From Streptomyces sp. NBC_00223 (GTDB lineage Bacteria > Actinomycetota > Actinomycetes > Streptomycetales > Streptomycetaceae): a stretch of DNA of 64,000 nt. The notes beneath the pieces were generated by a model that ran no database searches, was not told where the DNA came from, and saw nothing but the letters and a program-made list of their open reading frames with translations. Below, one piece after another: positions 25,815-33,482 of this stretch. A program made the position numbers and the translations under genes. Position 1 is the first letter of the stretch. Every line of letters begins with the position of its first letter. Location of the stretch: the NCBI RefSeq assembly GCF_036199905.1, contig NZ_CP108109.1, positions 496,001-560,000 of the forward strand, written 5' to 3'.

Positions 25815-26884
25815 GACAGCCCCGCCAGATCGGTCCTGGCCGAGCCGAACAGCGGGAGGTTGGCCCGCGTCACCTGCCAGAAGCCGCGCTTGGGGCCCCC
25901 GGCGCCGCGGTTGCTGCCCCGGGCGTAGTACCGCTCGACGTAGTACTGGCCGATGGACAGCAGCGTGGTGAGGATGATGTACCAGATGGTGGCCACCAGC
26001 AGCAGCGGCATGATCAGGTAGTTCTGGTTGTAGATCAGCTGGACCGAGTACAGCAGGTCCTCCACCGCGATGACGCTGATGATCGAGGTCGCCTTCAGCA
26101 GACCGATCAGCAGATTGCCCGAGGCGGGCACGATCGCGGGCATGGCCTGCGGCAGCACGATCTTGCGGAAGATCCGGCGGTTGCCGAGACCGAGCGCCTG
26201 GGCCGCCTCGGTCTGGCCGTGGTCGACGGACAGGATGCCGCCGCGGACGATCTCCGAGGAGAACGCGGCGATGTCGAGGGTGAGTCCGACATAGCCCGCG
26301 AGGATGCCGCTGAACAGATGCGCGGTCTTCACGGTGACGAACTCGTGCCCGAACGGGATGCCCAGCGACAACTGGGGGTAGAGCGAGGCGAGTTCGTACC
26401 AGAAGAGCAGCTGCACCAGCGGCGGCACCGAGCGGACCAGCCAGACGTAGCCGAAACTCAGGCCGCGCAGCACGGGGTTGCCGGACAGCCGCATCGCGGC
26501 GATGCCGATGCCGAGGAGATAGCCGCTGACCATGACCGCGCCCGTGAGCCACAAGGTCAGCTCAAGGCCCTTCATGATCGAGCCGCGGACGAAGTAGTCG
26601 CCGACCACGTTCCACTGGAAGCGGTGGTTGGTGAACAGGGTGTGCACGAGCATCGCGAACAGCACGAGCAGTACGGCGGCCGAGGCCCACTGGCCCGGGC
26701 GGCGCAGCGGTACCAGCCGCGCGGCCAGCAGTTGCCCGTCCGCCGGCCGGACGTCCAGCGGCCGTACCGACCCGGAGCCGGGGTCGGAGTCGGAACCGGA
26801 ATCGGCGTCGGTCGCCAGGGCGGTCCCGGGGGGATGGTGCTCGGGCGAGGGGGGCCTGAGCCCAGGGGTCTCCTGCTGTTTCAT
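25811..26884 (-). CDS. Amino-acid ABC transporter permease (HisM/GlnP type)
   Basis: This 357-residue permease has a long Pro/Asp/Ser-rich cytosolic N-terminus of about 70 residues. Membrane helices follow, with the EAA loop [25 protein letters not shown]. Only one permease gene is present, so the transporter would be a homodimer in the membrane. The ribosome site before 26884 is weak. It is the first structural gene after the minus-strand leader peptide, 213 bp downstream of it, which leaves room for attenuation. Confidence 0.88.
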   Translation of the reverse strand: MKQQETPGLRPPSPEHHPPGTALATDADSGSDSDPGSGSVRPLDVRPADGQLLAARLVPLRRPGQWASAAVLLVLFAMLVHTLFTNHRFQWNVVGDYFVRGSIMKGLELTLWLTGAVMVSGYLLGIGIAAMRLSGNPVLRGLSFGYVWLVRSVPPLVQLLFWYELASLYPQLSLGIPFGHEFVTVKTAHLFSGILAGYVGLTLDIAAFSSEIVRGGILSVDHGQTEAAQALGLGNRRIFRKIVLPQAMPAIVPASGNLLIGLLKATSIISVIAVEDLLYSVQLIYNQNYLIMPLLLVATIWYIILTTLLSIGQYYVERYYARGSNRGAGGPKRGFWQVTRANLPLFGSARTDLAGLS

Positions 26885-27027
26885 CGTCGGTGGTTCCCGT
26901 CTCGTCGGGGGTCACGGCAGCGCTGTGCAGCGGCAACGGCCGTACGGGGGCGCCGTGTCGCCGATGAGGGCTACTGGAAGGGAGCGGAAGGTGCCGCGGG
27001 GACGCCGCACCGGGCGCACACCGCGGT

Positions 27028-27043
27028 CGGCGGTACGCCGCCG
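27028..27043 (-). other. Short GC hairpin after the minus-strand leader peptide
   Basis: CGGCGG-TACG-CCGCCG, on either strand a 6-bp stem with a tetraloop, lies 54 bp downstream of the leader stop and before the permease gene. It is a candidate part of an attenuator. Confidence 0.35.
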
Positions 27044-27097
27044 TGAAGGGCGATGGACGTGCGTGGACGGCCGGGCGGACCGGGAAGAGTCAGTCGG

Positions 27098-27226
27098 TCA
27101 GCGGGCCGGGGTCGTCGCGGGACACAGGGCGCTGCTCACGCGCAGCAGGTCCACATGGCGACGGGACACCCGCAGCTGGAAGAAGTCGGCCGGACGCGGC
27201 GCGCCGCAGTGGTGTCGTGCGCTCAT
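27098..27226 (-). CDS. SRRHVDL leader peptide ahead of the ABC importer (42 aa)
   Basis: The ATG at 27226 follows GAGGGGACGGGGAC. The 42-codon frame contains FFQLRVSRRHVDLLRVSSALCP, the signature of short Streptomyces leader peptides found before sulfur uptake and assimilation genes. It has Cys codons at position 7 and in ALCP. A promoter-like pair lies 74-102 bp upstream. Stalling at the cysteine codons during cysteine shortage is the proposed mechanism for relatives; here it is inferred from the signature and position. Confidence 0.8.
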   Translation of the reverse strand: MSARHHCGAPRPADFFQLRVSRRHVDLLRVSSALCPATTPAR

Positions 27227-27299
27227 GTCCCCGTCCCCTCGGTCTCGTCGGCGGTGTCGTCCGCCGTCCTCCCGGCCCCTCAGGGGGCTCCGACCGGCA

Positions 27300-27333
27300 A
27301 CGGTATCCGCCCGCCGACTTTCAGACAATCCCC
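27300..27333 (-). promoter_or_regulatory. Promoter of the importer arm
   Basis: Read on the minus strand, GGGGATTGT contains the -35-like TTGTCT (27328-27323). TACCGT (27305-27300) follows after 17 bases. Almost the same element drives the opposite arm at 27429-27463. Confidence 0.55.
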
Positions 27334-27428
27334 GCGGGGGTGACGGACGTCGCACCCGCCGGACGGCCCGCGCGCGGCCCGGGTGCGGCAAGGGAACCGC
27401 AGGCCGTGACCTGGGGGCGGGTCCGAAG

Positions 27429-27463
27429 GGGGATTGTGTTCGGCGCCGGTACGGAGTTACCGT
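27429..27463 (+). promoter_or_regulatory. Promoter of the monooxygenase arm
   Basis: GGGGATTGT (27429-27437) includes the -35-like TTGTGT. TACCGT (27458-27463) follows after 18 bases. Transcription would begin near 27470, just at the first helix of the riboswitch. The shared GGGGATTGT/TACCGT with the divergent promoter suggests a common activator or sigma factor. Confidence 0.6.
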
Positions 27464-27465
27464 GC

Positions 27466-27560
27466 AATCAGGTCATGAGTGTCAGCGACAAGCCCTGGCT
27501 CGCTGACCGGCAACCCTCCTTCGCGGCGGGGTGCTCCAGGTGACGACCGGGCGGAGCCGA
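27466..27560 (+). promoter_or_regulatory. SAM-IV-like riboswitch
   Basis: The segment matches the actinobacterial SAM-IV aptamer as I know it. GGTCATGAG (27471) pairs with GTGACGACC (27540-27548) as P1. GTCAGC (27481-27486) pairs with GCTGAC (27502-27507). The SAM-core words CGGCAACCCTCC (27508-27519) and GGGGTGCTCC follow in the right order. The GTCAGC/GCTGAC helix differs from the usual GCCAGC/GCTGGC by a compensating change, which supports a conserved structure. It would switch off the operon when S-adenosylmethionine is plentiful. It starts within a few bases of the predicted transcription start. Confidence 0.8.
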
Positions 27561-27580
27561 CGGCGGCCCGCAAGCGCGAG

Positions 27581-27605
27581 CTCGAATCGGCGCGAGCCGA
27601 TCGAG
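27581..27605 (+). other. Hairpin between riboswitch and leader peptide (possible expression platform)
   Basis: CTCG-A-ATCGGC, loop GCGA, GCCGAT-CGAG forms a 10-bp stem with one bulged A and a GNRA tetraloop. It ends directly before the GGGGGAGGTG ribosome site of the leader peptide, so its formation could control leader translation. Confidence 0.5.
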
Positions 27606-27620
27606 GGGGGAGGTGACACG

Positions 27621-27785
27621 GTGCGGACAGCTTCGCAGGAGATCTCGGGGCGGACCATGACCGCGGTCGCCACCTACTCGCGGCGCCACATCGATCTGCA
27701 GCGTGTCGCCGGCGCCCTGTGTCCGGCGTACGAGAACGCTCCGCCGCGGCTCGCGAACTCCCGGGACACCGCCGTCCAGCTCTGA
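27621..27785 (+). CDS. SRRHIDL leader peptide ahead of the monooxygenase operon (54 aa)
   Basis: The GTG at 27621 is chosen because GGGGAGGTG lies 6 bases upstream; an ATG at 27657 would give a 42-residue version. The peptide contains ATYSRRHIDLQRVAGALCPAYEN, the same signature as the two minus-strand leader peptides in this window. It follows the SAM-IV-like element and precedes the first LLM gene by 280 bp. That gap carries three 17-bp repeats but no gene. Cysteine-dependent attenuation is inferred. Confidence 0.78.
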   Translation: MRTASQEISGRTMTAVATYSRRHIDLQRVAGALCPAYENAPPRLANSRDTAVQL

Positions 27786-27935
27786 ACCCCACCCCCTCCC
27801 CCGTATCCGCGCACATCGTGCGCCGGGTGCGGCCCCCTTCGGCGTGTCCACGTTCCCGTACGGGCCCGCAGGTCTCCGCCGCGGCCCGTACGCCTCCCGT
27901 ACAGCGCTTCGTACCGCGATCTGCCGCACACCCGC

Positions 27936-27992
27936 GTCCCGACGCCGTGACGCCCTGACGTCCCGACGCCGTGACGTCCCGACGCCGTGACG
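27936..27992 (+). repeat. Three 17-bp direct repeats between leader and LLM gene
   Basis: GTCCCGACGCCGTGACG occurs at 27936-27952, 27960-27976 and 27976-27992; the last two share one base. Each unit contains GACGCCGTGACG. The repeats lie in the 280-bp untranslated stretch before the operon and could be a binding array, an RNA element or slippage. Confidence 0.6.
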
Positions 27993-28065
27993 CCTTGAAG
28001 CCCGCCCGCCCGCCGCAACGCCCCCCTCAGCGCCGCCCGTGATGCCGCAAGGAGGCACTTCCCGC

Positions 28066-29439
28066 ATGACCGAACCCGTCAAGCAGATCCACCTCGGCGC
28101 GCCCTTTCCCGGCGTGAACAACACCACCGTGTGGAGCGACCCGGCCGCCGGCAGCCAGATCGACTTCAGCTCCTTCGTACACCTGGCCCGGACGGCCGAG
28201 CGCGCCAAGTTCGACTTCCTGTTCCTCGCCGAGGGGCTGCGGCTGCGCGAACAGGGCGGGAAGATCTACGACTTGGACGTGGTCGGCCGCCCCGACACCT
28301 TCACCGTGCTGTCCGCGCTGGCGGCGGTCACCGACCGGCTCGGACTGGCCGGGACGATCAACTCGACCTTCAACGAGCCGTACGAGGTGGCCCGGCAGTT
28401 CGCCTCGCTCGACCATCTGTCGGCCGGGCGCGCGGCCTGGAACGTGGTGACCTCGTGGGACGAGTTCACCGGGGAGAACTTCCGGCGCGGCGGCTTCCTC
28501 GCCCAGGAGGACCGCTACGAGCGGGCCACCCGCTTCCTCGCGGCGGCCGGGCGGCTCTTCGACTCCTGGCGCGGTGACGAGATCGTCGCCGACAAGGAGT
28601 CCGGGACCTTCCTGGGCGAGCCCCGCCCGGGGCGATTCGACCACCACGACAGCCAGTTCGACATCAGCGGGCAGTTCAACGTCCCGCGCAGCCCGCAGGG
28701 CCGGCCGGTGATCTTCCAGGCGGGCGACTCCGAGCAGGGCCGGGAGTTCGCGGCCTCGGCGGCGGACGTCATCTTCACCCGGCACGGCGCCCGGGAGGAG
28801 GGCCGGGCGTTCTACGCCGACGTCAAGGCGCGGCTGGCGAAGTACGGCCGCTCCCGCGACGAGCTGCTGATCCTGCCCGGCATCACCTTCGTCCTCGCCG
28901 ACACCGAGGCCGAGGCGCAGGAGAAGTCGCGGCTGATCCGCCGTCAGCAGGTCGGCCCGCAGACCGCGATCAAGCTGCTGGAACAGCTCTGGAACCGCGA
29001 TCTGAGCGGCTACGACCCGGACGGCCCGCTGCCCGAGTCCGATCCGCTGGTCGGCGAGGACCACATCTCGCGCGGCCGGGCGGGCGTACGGACCCGGCGC
29101 GACCCGCTGGTCACCGCCGCGCGGTGGCGGGCGCTGGCCGAGGAGAAGAAGCTGTCGATCCGCGAGCTGATCATCGAGGTGACCGGCCCGCAGTCCTTCG
29201 TCGGCACCCCGGCCAAGGTCGCCGAAGCCCTCAACGACTCGGTGCAGTCCGACGCCGCCGACGGCTTCATCGTCGCCTCGCACCTGACACCCGGCGGTCT
29301 GGACGACTTCGCCGAGACCGTCGTCCCGCTGCTCCAGGAGCGCGGGGTTTTCCGCACCGAATACGAAGGCACCACCTTGCGCGACCACTTGGGCCTCACC
29401 TCGGCCAGGCGGCCCGCTCTGGAAGGGAGTTCACGATGA
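28066..29439 (+). CDS. LLM class flavin-dependent monooxygenase 1 (NtaA/SnaA/CmoJ type)
   Basis: This 457-residue protein belongs to the FMNH2-dependent, two-component monooxygenase group. The start at 28066 has AAGGAGG upstream. Family blocks seen are FDFLFLAEGLRLR, LSAGRAAWNVVTSWDEFTGENFRRGG and RPVIFQAGDSEQGREFAA, with a C-terminal SFVGTPAKVAEALNDSVQSDAADGFIV. Relatives oxidise EDTA/NTA, sulfones, sulfonates or S-alkylcysteine derivatives. FMNH2 would come from the reductase encoded by the overlapping next gene. Together with the SBP3-type importer, the set resembles Bacillus tcyJKLMN-cmo loci for modified cysteines. Confidence 0.88.
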   Translation: MTEPVKQIHLGAPFPGVNNTTVWSDPAAGSQIDFSSFVHLARTAERAKFDFLFLAEGLRLREQGGKIYDLDVVGRPDTFTVLSALAAVTDRLGLAGTINSTFNEPYEVARQFASLDHLSAGRAAWNVVTSWDEFTGENFRRGGFLAQEDRYERATRFLAAAGRLFDSWRGDEIVADKESGTFLGEPRPGRFDHHDSQFDISGQFNVPRSPQGRPVIFQAGDSEQGREFAASAADVIFTRHGAREEGRAFYADVKARLAKYGRSRDELLILPGITFVLADTEAEAQEKSRLIRRQQVGPQTAIKLLEQLWNRDLSGYDPDGPLPESDPLVGEDHISRGRAGVRTRRDPLVTAARWRALAEEKKLSIRELIIEVTGPQSFVGTPAKVAEALNDSVQSDAADGFIVASHLTPGGLDDFAETVVPLLQERGVFRTEYEGTTLRDHLGLTSARRPALEGSSR

Positions 29440-30173
29440 CCACGACCAGGGCGCAGTGCCTGGACGACCGCCGGCAGCGACCCGGCCCGCGAGCCGCGGG
29501 CCGGCCGCCGTCGCCGAACGGCCGCGGTGAGCCGACCGTCACCGAGCCATCCGCCACGGAGCCGTCAGAGGTCACCGAGCCAGGCGGCGCAGGCGAGCCG
29601 TCAGCCGTCACTGAGCCATCCGTCGTCGACGCGGCGCTGCACCCGACCGAGCTGCGGCGGGTGTTCGGGGCCTTCCCGACCGGCGTGACGGCCATCGCCG
29701 CGCTGGTCGACGGCGTGCCGGTCGGCCTGGCCGCCAATTCGTTCACCTCGGTGTCGCTCGACCCGCCGCTGGTGTCGGTCTGCGTCGCGCACACCTCGAC
29801 CACCTGGCCCGCGCTGTCCGGCCTCGCGCGGCTCGGCGTCAGCGTGCTCGGCAGCCACCAGGAGCGCGCGTGCACCCAGCTCGCCGCGCGCGGCGGCGAC
29901 CGCTTCGCCGATCTCGACTGGACGGCCACCGACGACGGCGCCGTGCTGATCGACGGCGCGAGCGCCTGGTTCGACACCAGCGTCGAGCAGCACATACGGG
30001 CGGGCGACCACGACATCGTCCTGCTGCGGGTGCACGCGCTCGACGCCGACCCCGCCGTGGTGCCGCTGGTCTTCCACTCCAGCCGCTTCCGGCGGCTGGA
30101 GGCGGCCGCGGCGCCGCACGACGTACCCCAGCCGCACAGCACCGCATCCACCACCGTCAAGGAGACGTCATGA
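29436..30173 (+). CDS. Flavin reductase-domain protein (FMN:NAD(P)H oxidoreductase)
   Basis: This 245-residue protein has a flavin reductase-like split-barrel domain from about residue 68: LRRVFGAFPTGVTAIAALVDGVPVGLAANSFTSVSLDPPLVSVCV. It supplies reduced FMN to the LLM oxygenases. The ATG overlaps the LLM stop in ATGA. The first 65 residues are disordered and contain repeated TEPS-like units, an extension not needed for catalysis. The C-terminus ends in a His/Ser/Thr-rich tail. Confidence 0.88.
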   Translation: MTTTRAQCLDDRRQRPGPRAAGRPPSPNGRGEPTVTEPSATEPSEVTEPGGAGEPSAVTEPSVVDAALHPTELRRVFGAFPTGVTAIAALVDGVPVGLAANSFTSVSLDPPLVSVCVAHTSTTWPALSGLARLGVSVLGSHQERACTQLAARGGDRFADLDWTATDDGAVLIDGASAWFDTSVEQHIRAGDHDIVLLRVHALDADPAVVPLVFHSSRFRRLEAAAAPHDVPQPHSTASTTVKETS

Positions 30174-30991
30174 CCGTTCAGGACCTCGACCGGGAGACCT
30201 TCGTCCAGCAGTGGGAGGGCTGGCACGCCGAGCACGAGCGGGTGCTGACCGACCCGCACGGCTTCCTCGCCATCACCAGTCTGAACTGGCTCGACGCCAC
30301 CCCGACCCGCTTCGCCGACGCGCCCGGCGCCTGGTCCACCACCGAGGAGGGCGTGGTGGTCGAGCTGGGCGAGGACGAGGAGCTGACGCTCGACGGGCGG
30401 ACCCTCCGCGGCCGGCACAGCTTCGGGGTGATCGCCGAGCGGGCCAGCCTCTACCCGGCGGCGGGCGACGCGGTGATCGAGGTCGCCAAGCGCGGCGGGC
30501 ACGACATCATCCGGCCGCGCCACCCGGAGAACGCGCTGCGGCTCGCGCACACCGACACCCCGTCGTACGCGCCCGACCCGCGCTGGGCCCGCACCGGGCG
30601 CTACGTGCCCTTCGACGAGCCCCGGCCGGTGACCGTGGGCGCGGCGGTCGAAGGACTCCAGCATGTCTACGACGCCCCCGGCCAGGTCGAGTTCGAGCTC
30701 GACGGCACCACCCACCGGCTGACCGCCTTCAACGGCAAGCAGCCCGGCAGCCTGCTGGTGCTCTTCAACGACGCGACCTCGGGCGTGACCACCTACGCGG
30801 CCAACCGTACGGTCTCGGTGGCCGCGCCGGACGCCGACGGCACGGTGCTGATCGACTTCAACCGGTCGGCGAACCTGCCGTGCGCCTACACCGACCTGGC
30901 CACCTGCCCGCTGCCGCCGGCCGAGAACCGGCTGCCGGTCGCGGTCGAGGCCGGGGACAAGATCCCGTACGAGCGCGGCGGCAGCCGGTGA
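30170..30991 (+). CDS. DUF1684 protein
   Basis: This 273-residue soluble protein matches the DUF1684 pattern: FVQQWEGWHAEHERVLTDPHGFLAITSLNWL near the start, YVPFDEPRPVTVGAAVEG in the middle, and the highly conserved C-terminal VLIDFNRSANLPCAYTDLATCPLPPAENRLPVAVEAGDK. The activity is not established. Its NPPCAYT-like Cys-containing motif and its place between a flavin reductase and a carrier suggest a role in processing the oxygenase substrate or product. Start and stop overlap the neighbours within the operon. Confidence 0.82.
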   Translation: MTVQDLDRETFVQQWEGWHAEHERVLTDPHGFLAITSLNWLDATPTRFADAPGAWSTTEEGVVVELGEDEELTLDGRTLRGRHSFGVIAERASLYPAAGDAVIEVAKRGGHDIIRPRHPENALRLAHTDTPSYAPDPRWARTGRYVPFDEPRPVTVGAAVEGLQHVYDAPGQVEFELDGTTHRLTAFNGKQPGSLLVLFNDATSGVTTYAANRTVSVAAPDADGTVLIDFNRSANLPCAYTDLATCPLPPAENRLPVAVEAGDKIPYERGGSR

Positions 30992-31001
30992 GCCACCGAC
31001 C

Positions 31002-32357
31002 GTGAACCACGCACCCTCCGGTGTCTTCGCGGCTCTGCGCGTCCGTGACTACCGGATCTACTGGAGCACCGGCCTGGCGTCGAACGTCGGAACGGCGATG
31101 CAGGGCGTGGCACTCGACTGGTTCGTGCTCACCCTGACGAACAGCGGCACGGCGGTCGGCTGGACCGTCGGGCTGCAGTTCGCGCCGGTCCTGCTCTTCG
31201 GCCTGTGGGGCGGGGTGCTGGCCGACCGGTACAACCGGCGCACCCTGCTGATGGCGGCCCAACTGCTGTACGCGGCACAGGCGTTGATCCTGACGGTGGC
31301 GGTGTTCAGCGGGCACGCTCCGCTGTGGCTGGTCTATGTGCTGTCGTTCGGTCTGGGCTGTGTGTTCACCGTCGAGAACCCGGCGCGGCTGTCGTTCGTG
31401 ACGGAGCTGGTCGGCCGGCCGCTGATCCCGAACGCGGCCGGTCTGAACATCCTGTCGCTGACCGTCGCCAGGCTGGTCGGACCGGCCGTCGCCGGGGTGC
31501 TGATCAGCACGATCGGCACCGGCTGGGTGTTCGCGGTGAACTTCGTGTCCTTCGCGGCCGTCCTCACCGGGCTGCTGGTGATCCGTCCGCGCCCGCCCGC
31601 GGTCCCGGTGGCGCCCACGCCCTGGGCCGGGGCGGGCGCGGCCGGCCTGCGGTACGTCACCGACCGGCCCGAACTCCTCGGGGTGTTCGCGATCTTCGGC
31701 CTGGTCGCGACCTTCGGGGCCAACTTCCCCACGACGATGGCGCTGTTCGCCCAGCGGATCTTCGACGTCGGCTCGACCGGGCTCGGGCTGATGTCGACCG
31801 CGCTCGCGGTCGGCACGGTCACGGGCACGCTGACGGCCGCCCGCCGGGCGGCGCCGCGGGTGCGGACGGTGGTGGTCGGCGCGGTGCTGTTCGCGGTGAG
31901 CGAGGCGGCCGCGGCGCTCGCCCCCACCTATGTGAGCTTCCTGGCGCTGCTGGTGCCGGCCGGCTTCACCCTGATGATCCTCAACACGGCGGTCAGCGCC
32001 TATGTACAGACCGACATCAGCGAGGCGATGCGCGGCCGGGTGATGGCCGTCTACACCGTGATCTCGATGGGCGGCACCCCGCTCGGCGGACCGGTGATCG
32101 GCTGGATCTCCCAGCACGCGGACGCCCGTTGGGGCCTGGGCTGCGGCGCGGGCGCGTCCGCGCTGGCGGCCGGCGCGGTCGCCCTGTGGCTGCGCGGCCG
32201 GACGGGCACCGGGGCAGGGGCCGCCGCCGTACCGGAGCCGAAGCACGGAGCCGTCGCCGAAGCCGTACCGGACAAGCCGGACCCCGCGGACCCCGTAGAC
32301 CCCGCCACCGGGCAGCACCCCCTTTCCCGTACCTCGATCGGAGACTCCTGCTCATGA
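31002..32357 (+). CDS. MFS transporter, EntS-like 12-TM
   Basis: This 451-residue membrane protein begins FAALRVRDYRIYWSTGLASNVGTAMQGVALDWFVL, typical of the EntS/MFS_3 exporter group, with the motif GVLADRYNRRTLLMAAQ. It has 12 hydrophobic segments and a Pro/Asp-rich C-terminal tail. It uses a GTG start 11 bp after the DUF1684 stop and overlaps the next gene by ATGA. In a sulfur-salvage operon it probably exports a by-product left after the sulfur is removed; import is the alternative. Confidence 0.82.
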   Translation: MNHAPSGVFAALRVRDYRIYWSTGLASNVGTAMQGVALDWFVLTLTNSGTAVGWTVGLQFAPVLLFGLWGGVLADRYNRRTLLMAAQLLYAAQALILTVAVFSGHAPLWLVYVLSFGLGCVFTVENPARLSFVTELVGRPLIPNAAGLNILSLTVARLVGPAVAGVLISTIGTGWVFAVNFVSFAAVLTGLLVIRPRPPAVPVAPTPWAGAGAAGLRYVTDRPELLGVFAIFGLVATFGANFPTTMALFAQRIFDVGSTGLGLMSTALAVGTVTGTLTAARRAAPRVRTVVVGAVLFAVSEAAAALAPTYVSFLALLVPAGFTLMILNTAVSAYVQTDISEAMRGRVMAVYTVISMGGTPLGGPVIGWISQHADARWGLGCGAGASALAAGAVALWLRGRTGTGAGAAAVPEPKHGAVAEAVPDKPDPADPVDPATGQHPLSRTSIGDSCS

Positions 32358-33472
32358 GTGACCACGACCACGACACCGCGCGTCCCCGGCTGCATCTGGC
32401 ACTTGAGGCCGACGGCGACGGCGCGCACCCCGCCGCGTGGCGGTACTCCGGCCGGCCGGCCGCCGCCGTGCTCGGCCCGGGGGCCGTACGGGCCGGCGTG
32501 GCCGCGGCCGAGGAGGCCGGGTTCACACTCGTCACCCTCGCCGACACGCCCGTGCCGCCCAGCGCGGGACTCGACGCGGCCGGCCGGGTGGAGGCGGGCT
32601 CGCGGGCCGCCTTCGTCTCCGCGCTCACCGACCGGATCGGCCTGGCGCCGACCCTGCACGCCACCACCACCGAGCCGTTCCATCTGGCCGCCCAGCTCGC
32701 GAGTCTCGACCACGCGAGCAACGGCCGCGCCGCCTGGGTGGTGGGCGCGGCCAACAGCCCGGAGGAGCGGGCCACGATCGGCGCGGAGCCGCTGTCCGCC
32801 GAGGAGTTGCGCCATGAGGTCGCCGACGTCATCGACGTGGCCCGCGCGCTGTGGGACTCCTGGGAGGACGACGCGGTCATCAAGGACGTCGAGACCGGCC
32901 GCTATCTCGACCCGGACAAGATCCACCATGTCGACTTCGAGGGCGCCGGATTCACCGTCAAGGGACCGCTGATCACTCCCCGGCCGCCGCAGGGCCAGGT
33001 CGTCGTGCTCGCCCCGGACGCCCTGGACGCCGACGCCCGCGCCGACATCGTCCTGGTGGCACGGCCCGACCTGGACGCGGTCCGGGAGCGGGCCCGGCAG
33101 GCCGGGCAGGCGGGCGCGCCGCTGATCTTCGCCGAGGTCGAGGTCGTACTCGACGCCGACGCGCCCGCGGCCGAACGCCTGGCCCGACTGGACGAGTCGA
33201 CGCAGTGGCCGCGCTCCGGACGGCTGCGGCACGTCGGTTCGGCCGCCGGACTCGTCGACCTGCTGCGCCGGTTGGCCGAGGTGGTGGACGGCGTACGGCT
33301 GCACCCGGCCGTGCTCGCCGTCGATCTGCCGGTGCTTACCGAGCAGGTGCTGCCCGCCCTGGCCGCCGAGGGCCTGCACCGGGCGCCGCGGGCCGGGTAC
33401 ACCCTGCGCGGCACGCTGGGCCTGGCCCGTCCGACCAACCGGTTCGCCGCCGCGGCGACCACGAACGCCTGA
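32354..33472 (+). CDS. LLM class flavin-dependent oxidoreductase 2, divergent
   Basis: This 372-residue LLM barrel is about 90 residues shorter than its two neighbours. It keeps IGLAPTLHATTTEPFHLAAQLASLDHASNGRAAWVVG, and ALWDSWEDDAVIKDVETGRYLDPDKIHHVDFEGAGFTVKGPLITPRPPQGQ, all typical of the sulfur-oxidising LLM group. The second half is reduced, and the FQAGDS phosphate-binding block is replaced by VLAPDALDADAR. It may be a non-catalytic partner or use a different flavin mode. Its start overlaps the MFS stop. Confidence 0.8.
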   Translation: MSDHDHDTARPRLHLALEADGDGAHPAAWRYSGRPAAAVLGPGAVRAGVAAAEEAGFTLVTLADTPVPPSAGLDAAGRVEAGSRAAFVSALTDRIGLAPTLHATTTEPFHLAAQLASLDHASNGRAAWVVGAANSPEERATIGAEPLSAEELRHEVADVIDVARALWDSWEDDAVIKDVETGRYLDPDKIHHVDFEGAGFTVKGPLITPRPPQGQVVVLAPDALDADARADIVLVARPDLDAVRERARQAGQAGAPLIFAEVEVVLDADAPAAERLARLDESTQWPRSGRLRHVGSAAGLVDLLRRLAEVVDGVRLHPAVLAVDLPVLTEQVLPALAAEGLHRAPRAGYTLRGTLGLARPTNRFAAAATTNA

Positions 33473-33482
33473 GGTGAGAGCC

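Noticed and set aside
27476..27544. Possible 22-codon leader frame starting with ATG at 27476
   Set aside because: It lies entirely within the SAM-IV-like aptamer, so the codons are explained by RNA structure, and there is no ribosome site.
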